Shown: piece by piece, positions 1 to 5,161 of the stretch
How the letters are laid out: the number at the start of each line of letters is the position of its first letter
Numbering within the stretch: the stretch's first letter is position 1
The notes under the pieces: model-generated
Database searches by the model: none
Told to the model about the DNA's origin: nothing
What the model saw: the letters and a program-made list of their open reading frames with translations, nothing else
DNA from: Acetobacteraceae bacterium
GTDB lineage: Bacteria > Pseudomonadota > Alphaproteobacteria > Acetobacterales > Acetobacteraceae
Direction: 5' to 3'
NCBI GenBank assembly: GCA_947478535.1
Contig: CANJXD010000428.1
Location: forward strand, 1 to 5,161
Length of the DNA: 5,161 nt
Position numbers and translations under genes: made by a program

Positions 1-1161
1 CGCGCGCGTCAGCAATTCGGCCCGCGCGGCGGCGTTGTGATCGACCCAGGGGGTGGGCATCCCCGGCAGCGCGCCAGGGCGCAACTCCATCGAGGCGGTC
101 TCGCCGATCAGCTTGCGACGCTCGGCGTTGTAGGCATCGGAGAGCAAATGGTGGATCGGGACATCCACGAAATCCGGGTCGCCGTAATAGGCTTCGCGAT
201 CCGCGAAGGCGAGCTTCATGGCCTCGATGACGGTGTGCGCGAACTGCTCGCCCAGCGGGTCCATCGCCGCCATGTCGAAGCCTTCGAGCAGCGCCATGGT
301 CTGCAGCATCGTCGGGCCCTGCGACCAGACGCCGCACTTCAGCAGCGTGGTGCCGCGATACTCCCGCTTCAGCGGCGCCTCGATCCCGGCGCGCCAGCGG
401 GCCATGTCATCGGCCGAGAGCACGCCGGCATGGCGGCGGCCGGAGGTGTCCAGCAATTCGTTCTTGGCGAAGAAGTCGCCGATGGCTTCCGCGACGAAGC
501 CGCCATACCAGGCGTTGCGTGCGGCCTCGATCTGGGCGACGCGGTCATGCCCGGCAGCCTCGGCCTCCTGCAGCAGGCGTTCCCAGGTATCGGCGAGCGT
601 CGGGTTGGCATAAAGCCCGCCGGGCTGCGGGCCGCCGTTGCGGAGCCAGATCTCGGCCGATGTCGGCCATTCCGTCTCGAATAGCGGGCGGACCGAATTC
701 AGCGTGGCGACGACGCGGGGGACGTAGTGGACGCCGCGGCGGGCATAGCCGATGGCGTAGGACATCACGTCCCGCAGGGACCATGTGCCCCAGTCCCGCA
801 GCATCAGCGCCCAGCTGTCGAAGGCACCGGGGACCATGGCGGCGAGGAAGCCGGTGCCGGGCATCAGGTCGAGGCCCAGATGGTCCTTGATGTGGCTGAC
901 CGTGAGCTTCGAGGGCGAGACGCCCTGGCCGCAGATCACGCGCTGCGCGCCGGCCTTGGCATCGTTGATGATGATGGGACAGTCGCCGCCCGGGCCGTTC
1001 AGGTGGGGCTCCACGACATTCAGCGTGAAGCCGGCGGCGGCGGCGGCGTCGAAGGCATTGCCGCCTCGCTCCAGCACCGCCATCCCGACCTGGGAGGCGA
1101 TCCAGTGGGTGGAGGCCACCACGCCGTGGGTTCCGGCGATTTCGGGGCGCGTTGTGAACAT
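1..1161 (-). CDS. Gamma-glutamyltransferase family protein (partial, C-terminal part missing)
   Basis: The first 387 residues of an Ntn-hydrolase of the gamma-glutamyltransferase (GGT) family, which are usually 530-590 residues and self-cleave into large and small subunits. Visible family motifs: GVVAS (13-17), the segment VLERGGNAFDAAAA (29-42), NGPGGD (55-60), VPGAFDSW (110-117), GPTMLQ (282-287), LLEGFD, then EAMKLAFADREAYYGDPDF, DVP and LLSDAY. The autoprocessing site and its catalytic Thr normally follow shortly after this point and lie off the left edge, so catalytic competence cannot be judged. At the place where classical GGT has D-F-R-E-M-A-P, whose Arg binds the glutamyl carboxylate, this protein reads CGQGVSP (77-83), so it may not use glutathione. 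No signal peptide is seen, suggesting a cytoplasmic enzyme, unlike periplasmic E. coli GGT. Only a weak ribosome site (CAGG) is near the ATG at 1161; an in-frame TTG lies three codons upstream. The 128-base gap suggests a separate unit from the phn genes, though readthrough is possible. Confidence 0.9.
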   Translation of the reverse strand, partial: MFTTRPEIAGTHGVVASTHWIASQVGMAVLERGGNAFDAAAAAGFTLNVVEPHLNGPGGDCPIIINDAKAGAQRVICGQGVSPSKLTVSHIKDHLGLDLMPGTGFLAAMVPGAFDSWALMLRDWGTWSLRDVMSYAIGYARRGVHYVPRVVATLNSVRPLFETEWPTSAEIWLRNGGPQPGGLYANPTLADTWERLLQEAEAAGHDRVAQIEAARNAWYGGFVAEAIGDFFAKNELLDTSGRRHAGVLSADDMARWRAGIEAPLKREYRGTTLLKCGVWSQGPTMLQTMALLEGFDMAAMDPLGEQFAHTVIEAMKLAFADREAYYGDPDFVDVPIHHLLSDAYNAERRKLIGETASMELRPGALPGMPTPWVDHNAAARAELLTRA

Positions 1162-1289
1162 GATGGGCAATGGCCTGTGCAGCGGCGGGAAGGGCGCGAT
1201 AGGGGCAGGGTGGGGCGCGGCGGTCAATATTGCTTTATGCGCGGGCAGCCATCCGCCGAAGTGATCACCCCATTTGGCACCCCATCCCG
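1162..1289. other. Intergenic region between the DUF1045 gene and the GGT-family gene
   Basis: This 128-base stretch is the only gap of note in the window. It serves as 3' flank of the phn operon and 5' flank of the GGT-family gene. It holds most of a three-fold octamer repeat, a perfect GTGATCAC palindrome at 1261-1268, and an AT-rich island at 1224-1239 containing the palindrome CAATATTG (1225-1232). I found no strong hairpin followed by a T-run, so no intrinsic terminator is called, and no small open frame with coding character is apparent. Confidence 0.7.
1222..1239 (-). promoter_or_regulatory. AT-rich island, possible promoter region for the GGT-family gene
   Basis: Twelve of sixteen bases at 1224-1239 are A/T in an otherwise very GC-rich window, located 63-78 bases before the GGT-family ATG. 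On the minus strand it carries CATAAA (1239-1234), which could be a -10 element but has no matching -35 at a good distance. It also carries TTGACC (1227-1222), which resembles a -35 but has only poor -10 candidates downstream (CCCTAT at 17 bases, TATCGC at 20). The position fits a promoter, but no sigma-70 pair is convincing. Confidence 0.25.
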
Positions 1290-1298
1290 TCACCCCAT
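1266..1298. repeat. Three direct copies of the octamer CACCCCAT
   Basis: CACCCCAT occurs at 1266-1273, 1278-1285 and 1291-1298, with start-to-start spacings of 12 and 13 bases (ATGGGGTG on the minus strand). The copy at 1291-1298 overlaps the last codons of the DUF1045 gene; the other two are intergenic. The first copy overlaps the GTGATCAC palindrome at 1261-1268. Spacing near one helical turn could fit a regulator binding array, but partial duplication of the gene's 3' end or chance are equally possible. Confidence 0.6.
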
Positions 1299-1961
1299 GA
1301 GCGGCAGCCGCTCCGCCAGCAGGAAGGGCGCGCCGGGGCCGGCCTGGGTGAACAGGCACAGTTCGGTCACCCGCCGGCGTGTGGCCGGCACGGTGCCGAG
1401 ATGCGCTTGCAGCGCCGGCCACACCACGGCCCGTTCCGCAGCACTCAGGCGGCGGGTCAGCGTGACGTGGAACCACCATTCGTCGAAGACGTAGTGATAG
1501 CCCCAGAGCCCGATCAATTCCCGCTGCCGCTCCGTCATCCGCGCCGGGTTGCGGCGAGCGATCTCGGCGTCCGTCGGCGGCGCGCGATGCGCTTCGAGCC
1601 CGGCGACGCAGGCATCCGCGAAATCCTGCAGGGCCAGGGATTTCTCCGTCTCCAGCAGGGCGAGGAAGCCGTGATGATCCGCAAGCCGCAGCGGTGGCAG
1701 CGCGAAGGGCCGGGTTCGGGCCGCCAGCGCCATCGCATCCTCCCGCATCGCCGCCCAGCTGGTGCGCAGGCGGAAAGGGGGCTTCAGCGTGGCGTGCAGG
1801 CCATAGAGCCGCGCATCGGCCGTGATGTCCGCGAGGTCGAGCCCGGGGAGGGCGGGTTGGGGGAGCGCCGCCCCGGTCTCGGCATCCCGCCCGAGCCATT
1901 GGGAGGCGAGGCGATGCAGCGGGTCTTCGAGCCGGGGGGCCCAGTAGAGCGCGACGCGCAT
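1290..1961 (-). CDS. DUF1045 / phosphonate-operon 2H phosphoesterase-like protein
   Basis: A 223-residue protein of the DUF1045 family (putative phosphonate metabolism protein), repeatedly found inside C-P lyase operons of proteobacteria. It has the two H-x-T motifs of the 2H phosphoesterase fold: HAT (56-58, in GLHATLKPPF) and HVT (165-167, in WWFHVTLT), spaced like those of 2'-5' RNA ligase-like and cyclic phosphodiesterase proteins. Other family-like features are the N-terminus MRVALYWAP, then QWLGRD, and the segment RNPARMTERQRELIGLWGYHYVFDEWWFH. No signal peptide or membrane segment is seen, so it is probably cytoplasmic. The true substrate is not known to me; hydrolysis of a cyclic phosphate intermediate is an inference from fold and context. 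The ATG at 1961 was chosen because family homology begins there. An in-frame ATG at 2042 would add 27 Arg/Gly/Pro-rich unconserved residues overlapping phnM. No clear ribosome site precedes 1961, so translation may depend on coupling with phnM. Confidence 0.88.
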   Translation of the reverse strand: MRVALYWAPRLEDPLHRLASQWLGRDAETGAALPQPALPGLDLADITADARLYGLHATLKPPFRLRTSWAAMREDAMALAARTRPFALPPLRLADHHGFLALLETEKSLALQDFADACVAGLEAHRAPPTDAEIARRNPARMTERQRELIGLWGYHYVFDEWWFHVTLTRRLSAAERAVVWPALQAHLGTVPATRRRVTELCLFTQAGPGAPFLLAERLPLMG

Positions 1962-1986
1962 CAGCGGGCCGGTGGGCGCAGGGCGC

Positions 1987-3129
1987 TCACGCCACCCGCT
2001 CCCCCGCCCGCCAGACCTGGCGAACGATGGCGTGACCCTCATGCGGGCGGATCTGCACCAGGTCGGCCCGCAGCCCGGCCTCGATGCGGCCGCGATCCGT
2101 GAAGCCGGCCATCCCCGCGGCGGTATCAGTGATCATCGCGATGGCGGCGGGCAGGGTCGTGCCGCCGGCCGCGGCGGCAAGCCAGGCGGCCTCGATCATC
2201 GCGGGGGGGACGTAGTCGCTGGCGAGCACATCGACGGCGCCGGCGCGGATCAGGTCCGACACCGCGACATTGCCGGAATGGCTGCCGCCGCGGACGATGT
2301 TGGGCGCCCCGGCGATGACGGCGACGCCGAGGCGCTTGGCCGCCAGCGCCGCTTCCATCGCCACCGGGAATTCGCTGATCATGATGCCGTCCGCGGCGTT
2401 CGCTTCCACCTGCTCCGGGCTGTCATCGTCATGGCTTGCCAGCGGCAGGTGGCGGTGGCGCACGCGCTCGATCAGCCAGCTTCGCTGGCGCTCGCGCAGC
2501 CTTTCGCGCTGTTCTACCAATTCGCCGATACGCTTTTCCACCTGGTCTGGCGTCAGCGAATGCTGGCGCACCCGCATCTTCCGATACCGCTCCACATCGC
2601 GGTACTGGCCGACGCCGGGGGTGTGGTCCATCAGGCTGACCATGCGGACCAGCGGATGGTCCGCCACCGGGTCCACCAACTCCACCATGTCGGAGGCCGG
2701 CAGTTCGCAGCGGAGATGCAGGAAATGCTCGCTGCGGAGCAGGCCGGTATGGGCCAGCGCGTCGAGGTCCTTCACCCCATCGAGGAAGGTCTGCGTCCGC
2801 CCGGCATCGAAGCCGAGATCGCCGAGGCAGAGTGCATCCAGCACCGTCGTCACGCCCGCCGCCGCGGTCTGGCTGTCATGCGCCAGCATGGCGGAACGGC
2901 TCGGCCAGCGGGCGGTGGCGCGGGGCTGCACCTGGCGTTCGAGATTGTCGGTATGCACATCGACGACGCCGGGAATCACATGGTCCCCGCCCAGGTCGCG
3001 TGCGCCGGGGGCGTGGCTGCGGCCGGGCTGGACCTCGGCGATCCGGTCGCCGTGGATGACGATGGTGCCGTCGATGACCTCATCGCGCAGGACGAGGCGG
3101 GCATTCGTCAGGATGGTCTCGTGCATCAT
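1987..3129 (-). CDS. phnM: PhnM, alpha-D-ribose 1-methylphosphonate 5-triphosphate diphosphatase
   Basis: Amidohydrolase-superfamily enzyme, 380 residues (E. coli PhnM is 378). It hydrolyses ribose 1-alkylphosphonate 5-triphosphate to the 5-phosphate plus pyrophosphate, providing the substrate of PhnJ. Visible family motifs: HTDNLE (59-64), which carries metal ligands; SLMDHTPG (165-172); ASHDDDS (231-237); GAPN (274-277); SHSGN (283-287); and ASDY (303-306), which holds the conserved late Asp of the superfamily. A charged Arg/Glu-rich helical region lies around residues 196-227. The N- and C-terminal beta-sandwich segments (about 4-52 and 345-380) are present, so the protein looks intact. 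The start is ambiguous by one codon: two tandem ATGs at 3129 and 3126 both overlap the phnL TGA, preceded by a weak GGGA about six bases upstream. The stop lies 25 bases before the DUF1045 gene, which is probably in the same operon. Confidence 0.96.
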   Translation of the reverse strand: MMHETILTNARLVLRDEVIDGTIVIHGDRIAEVQPGRSHAPGARDLGGDHVIPGVVDVHTDNLERQVQPRATARWPSRSAMLAHDSQTAAAGVTTVLDALCLGDLGFDAGRTQTFLDGVKDLDALAHTGLLRSEHFLHLRCELPASDMVELVDPVADHPLVRMVSLMDHTPGVGQYRDVERYRKMRVRQHSLTPDQVEKRIGELVEQRERLRERQRSWLIERVRHRHLPLASHDDDSPEQVEANAADGIMISEFPVAMEAALAAKRLGVAVIAGAPNIVRGGSHSGNVAVSDLIRAGAVDVLASDYVPPAMIEAAWLAAAAGGTTLPAAIAMITDTAAGMAGFTDRGRIEAGLRADLVQIRPHEGHAIVRQVWRAGERVA

Positions 3130-3824
3130 GCGGCGTCCCGGATCGGCGCGACCATCAGCAGCCGGTCGGCCACGCGGTCCCGCACTTCGCTATCGTGGAA
3201 GATGCCGGCCATTGCGGCCCCGCGCGCCTTGGCTTCCGCGATCAGCGCGATCACGGCCTCCCGGTTGGCGGAATCGAGGCTGGCGGTCGGCTCATCCAGC
3301 AGGAGGATGGGGTAGTCGGCGGCGAAGCCGCGGGCAAGGTTGATCCGCTGCTGTTCGCCGCCGGAAAAGGTGGCGGGCGGCAAGGCGTGCAGCCGTTCCG
3401 GCACGTTCAGGCGCAGCAGCAGGGCGCGGGCGCGGGCGCGGGCTGCCTCCGGCGCCACGCCGCGGGCCAGCAGGGGCTCCGCCACGATATCGAGCGCCGG
3501 CACGCGGGGGATGACGCGCAGGAACTGCGAGACATGGCCGATCGTGTCCCGCCGGAGCGCGCGCACGGTGCGGGGATCGGCGGTGGCGAGATCGACCACC
3601 CCGCCGGCGTGGCGGACCAGGATGCGGCCGGCATCGGCGCCGTAATTGCCGGTGAGGCAGCGGAGCAGGGTGGATTTTCCCGCCCCTGAAGGCCCGGCCA
3701 GCGCCACGCATTCACCGGCGTGCAGGTCGAGCGCCACATCGGCCAGGACCGGCAGCGTAACGCCGCCCTGCAGATGCAGGGTGAAGGTTTTCCCGAGGCC
3801 CTCGGCCCGTAGCAGCCAGCTCAT
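3126..3824 (-). CDS. phnL: PhnL, C-P lyase system ABC-type ATP-binding protein
   Basis: Second ABC-type ATPase of the C-P lyase system, 232 residues, close to the usual PhnL length. It is required for phosphonate use in E. coli and is reported to associate with PhnK on the core complex; its exact role is less clear than that of PhnJ or PhnM. Motifs: Walker [10 protein letters not shown] (residues 44-52), Q-loop Gln100 in [12 protein letters not shown], signature [10 protein letters not shown] (153-162), Walker [13 protein letters not shown] (173-184) and switch His210 in IFHD. The TGNYGADAG segment after Walker A and the [11 protein letters not shown]-loop separate it from LolD/MacB-type ATPases, which it otherwise resembles. 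The helical domain contains an Ala/Arg-rich stretch (residues 126-134) encoded by a hexanucleotide repeat. The ATG overlaps the phnK stop, and the TGA at 3128-3126 overlaps the tandem ATGs of phnM. Confidence 0.95.
   Translation of the reverse strand: MSWLLRAEGLGKTFTLHLQGGVTLPVLADVALDLHAGECVALAGPSGAGKSTLLRCLTGNYGADAGRILVRHAGGVVDLATADPRTVRALRRDTIGHVSQFLRVIPRVPALDIVAEPLLARGVAPEAARARARALLLRLNVPERLHALPPATFSGGEQQRINLARGFAADYPILLLDEPTASLDSANREAVIALIAEAKARGAAMAGIFHDSEVRDRVADRLLMVAPIRDAA
3422..3443. repeat. Short hexanucleotide tandem repeat (GGGCGC) inside phnL
   Basis: About 3.7 perfect copies of GGGCGC lie within phnL and encode the alternating Ala-Arg run near residues 128-134 in the helical subdomain. 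The six-base unit keeps the frame, so copy-number change would add or remove Ala-Arg pairs without disrupting the protein. Confidence 0.6.
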
Positions 3825-4582
3825 GCCGCCAGCACCGAGGAGACGAGCAATTGCGTGTAGGCGTGTTGCGGGTCGTCCAGCACGCGGTCCGTCAGCCCTT
3901 CCTCCACCACCACGCCGCGCCGCATCACCAGCAGGCGGTGCGCCAGCAGGCGCGCCGCGGCGATGTCGTGCGTCACGATCACCACGGCGAGGCCGAGATC
4001 GGCGGCCAGTGCCCGCAGCATATCGAGCAGCCGGGCCTGGACGGAAACATCCAACCCGCCCGTCGGTTCATCCATGAACACCAGGCGCGGCCTGGTCACC
4101 AGCACGCGGGCGATCTGCAAGCGCTGCTGCATGCCGCCGGAAAACTTCGCGGGGATGTCATCGATGCGGGCCGCGTCGATCTCCACCCGGGAAAGCCAGT
4201 GCAGCGCCTCGGCGCGGATATCGCCGTAGTGCCGCGCGCCGGTCGCCATCAGGCGTTCACCGATATTGCCACCGGCGGAAACGCCCATCCGCAGCCCGTC
4301 GCGCGGGTTCTGGTGGACGAAGCCCCATTGCGTCCGCATCAGGCGGCGGCGCGCGGCTTCGCCCATCGCGCCCACGTCCTCGCCATCATAGGTGACGTGC
4401 CCGGCATCCGGCGCGACAAGGCCGGCCAGCACGCGCAGCAACGTGGTCTTCCCGGACCCGCTTTCGCCGACGATGGCCAGCACTTCCCCCGGCCAGATCG
4501 AGAGGCTGACATCGTCCAGCGCCGTCACCGATCCGAAGCGGAGGCGAAGGCCGGAAGCGTGCATGAGAGGCAGGTCGCTCAT
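3821..4582 (-). CDS. phnK: PhnK, C-P lyase system ABC-type ATP-binding protein
   Basis: ABC-type ATPase of the C-P lyase system, 253 residues. In E. coli, PhnK binds the PhnGHIJ core through PhnJ and is thought to use ATP to drive the catalytic cycle or open the complex rather than to transport substrate. All nucleotide-binding motifs are present: Walker [10 protein letters not shown] (residues 39-47), Q-loop Gln91 in HQNPRDGL, signature FSGGMQQR (147-154), Walker B LVFMDEP (167-173) and switch His205 in VTHD. The [10 protein letters not shown] segment and the dipeptide/nickel-type C-terminus ([16 protein letters not shown]) are typical of PhnK. The ATG at 4582 was chosen because it overlaps the phnJ stop (ATGA) and has a GGAGA ribosome site at 4593-4589, six bases upstream. 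An in-frame ATG at 4609 would add nine unconserved residues inside phnJ. The stop overlaps the phnL start by ATGA. There are no membrane segments. Confidence 0.95.
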   Translation of the reverse strand: MSDLPLMHASGLRLRFGSVTALDDVSLSIWPGEVLAIVGESGSGKTTLLRVLAGLVAPDAGHVTYDGEDVGAMGEAARRRLMRTQWGFVHQNPRDGLRMGVSAGGNIGERLMATGARHYGDIRAEALHWLSRVEIDAARIDDIPAKFSGGMQQRLQIARVLVTRPRLVFMDEPTGGLDVSVQARLLDMLRALAADLGLAVVIVTHDIAAARLLAHRLLVMRRGVVVEEGLTDRVLDDPQHAYTQLLVSSVLAA

Positions 4583-5161
4583 GGCGCTTCTCCGCGCTGT
4601 TCGCGGCAATAATCCGTATCGGAGCAGACGAAGATCCGCCCGCCCGTGTCATCCGTCAGCACCTCATCGAGGTAGCTGGTGGCGCTGGCGCAGAGCTCGC
4701 AGGCATGCGGCGCGCGGATCGGCCGGAACGGGTGGTCGTCGAAATCCAGGCTCTTCACGCTGGTATAGGGCGGCACGGCATAGATCCGCTTTTCCCGGCC
4801 GGCGCCGAACAACTGCAGCGCCGCCATGCGGTCCATCTTCGGGTTGTCGAAGGCCGGGATCGGGCTGGGCGACATCAGGTAGCGGCCATGCACCATGACG
4901 GGGTGGCTGTAGCTGGTCGCGACCTGGCCGAAGCGGGCGATATCCTCATAGAGCTTCACCTGCATCAGCCCGTAATCCGCCATGGCGTGCAGCTTTCGCG
5001 TCTCCGCGATGCGCGGCTCAAGCCTGCCCATCGGCTCCGGGATCGGCACCTGGTAGACGAGGATCTGGCCCTCGCGCAGCGGCGCTTCGGGGATGCGGTG
5101 GCGGGTCTGGATGATCGTCGCCTCGCCCGTCGCTTCGGTCGTCCTGGCATCGGCCGTGCGC
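4579..5161 (-). CDS. phnJ: PhnJ, alpha-D-ribose 1-methylphosphonate 5-phosphate C-P lyase (partial, N-terminus missing)
   Basis: Catalytic subunit of C-P lyase, a radical SAM enzyme of the cytoplasmic PhnGHIJ core complex. It cleaves the C-P bond of ribose 1-alkylphosphonate 5-phosphate, giving an alkane (methane from methylphosphonate) and 5-phosphoribosyl 1,2-cyclic phosphate. The 193 visible residues read from the window edge in one open frame to the TGA at 4581-4579. They match the PhnJ C-terminal two thirds closely: IQTRHRIPE, YQVPIPEP, YGLMQVKLYEDIARFG, PSPIPAFDNPKMD, LFGAGREKRIYAVPP and SLDFDDHPF. The C-terminal C-x2-C, then VCSDTDYC, supplies four cysteines (visible residues 154, 157, 179 and 185). 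By analogy with E. coli PhnJ, the first three bind the 4Fe-4S cluster and the last is the thiyl-radical cysteine. E. coli PhnJ has 281 residues, so about 90 are missing, including the glycyl-radical region. The stop overlaps the phnK start by ATGA. Internal start codons such as the GTG at 5049 are not the gene start, because homology continues upstream of them. Confidence 0.97.
   Translation of the reverse strand, partial: RTADARTTEATGEATIIQTRHRIPEAPLREGQILVYQVPIPEPMGRLEPRIAETRKLHAMADYGLMQVKLYEDIARFGQVATSYSHPVMVHGRYLMSPSPIPAFDNPKMDRMAALQLFGAGREKRIYAVPPYTSVKSLDFDDHPFRPIRAPHACELCASATSYLDEVLTDDTGGRIFVCSDTDYCREQRGEAP
4589..4593 (-). promoter_or_regulatory. Ribosome binding site of phnK
   Basis: GGAGA on the minus strand lies six bases before the ATG at 4582, inside the end of phnJ. 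It is the clearest Shine-Dalgarno-like site in the window and decides the phnK start in favour of 4582 over the upstream in-frame ATG at 4609. Confidence 0.65.

Noticed and set aside
1032..1048. GGC trinucleotide run in the GGT-family gene
   Set aside because: It encodes the alanines of the conserved GGNAxDAAxA motif, so protein constraint plus GC bias explains it.
1241..1256. Possible terminator hairpin after the DUF1045 gene (GCGG/CCGC stem)
   Set aside because: Only four base pairs with an eight-base loop and no following T-run on the minus strand, so it is too weak to call.
1266..1298. PhoB box at the octamer repeat
   Set aside because: The unit CACCCCAT and its 12-13 base spacing do not fit the PhoB consensus of CTGTCAT-like repeats at 11 bases.
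37..1494. Several overlapping plus-strand open frames of 123-255 codons
   Set aside because: They mirror the GGT-family and DUF1045 genes on the minus strand and have shadow-frame composition.
1972..3315. 447-codon open frame on the plus strand
   Set aside because: It lies antisense across all of phnM, whose motifs are intact. Its translation is rich in His, Ala, Gly and Arg with no recognisable domain, as expected of a shadow frame in GC-rich DNA.
2270..3343. 357-codon open frame on the plus strand
   Set aside because: Antisense to phnM and the end of phnL; Ser/Arg/Pro-rich translation without family motifs.
4583..4609. Longer phnK start at 4609
   Set aside because: It adds nine unconserved residues inside phnJ, while the ATG at 4582 has a good ribosome site and the ATGA overlap.
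3851..4612. 253-codon open frame on the plus strand
   Set aside because: Antisense to phnK over nearly its whole length; Gln/His/Arg-rich and without domain features.

Overview
The window is GC-rich and fully coding on the minus strand, except for one 128-base gap. Codons favour G/C at the third position, and the protein sequences suggest a high-GC alphaproteobacterium, possibly Acetobacteraceae (Roseomonas-like). That placement is an impression from composition and gene content, not a phylogenetic result.

Read in the direction of transcription (from high to low coordinates), the window holds the downstream half of a carbon-phosphorus (C-P) lyase operon: phnJ (5' part cut off by the window edge), phnK, phnL, phnM and a DUF1045 gene that encodes a predicted 2H phosphoesterase. 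The junctions phnJ/phnK, phnK/phnL and phnL/phnM are all ATGA stop/start overlaps, which suggests tight translational coupling. The DUF1045 gene follows phnM after 25 bases. The gap at 1162-1289 holds a three-fold octamer repeat and an AT-rich island. Beyond it lies a gamma-glutamyltransferase-family gene, also on the minus strand, whose 3' end, including the expected catalytic threonine, is outside the window.

In the known pathway, PhnGHI load an alkylphosphonate onto ribose of ATP, giving a ribosyl-phosphonate triphosphate. PhnM removes pyrophosphate, and PhnJ then cleaves the C-P bond by radical chemistry, releasing an alkane and 5-phosphoribosyl 1,2-cyclic phosphate. PhnK and PhnL are ABC-type ATPases that work with the core complex. 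The DUF1045 protein is a recurrent C-P lyase operon partner; its two H-x-T motifs suggest it acts on a cyclic phosphate or phosphoester. phnG, phnH and phnI are expected upstream of position 5161. No phnN, phnO or phnP is seen inside the window.

Overall this is a fairly conventional phosphonate-degradation locus. The points most worth a second look are the possible role of the DUF1045 protein in cyclic-phosphate opening, the repeated octamer at the operon's 3' end, and the atypical substrate-binding motif of the gamma-glutamyltransferase-like protein.
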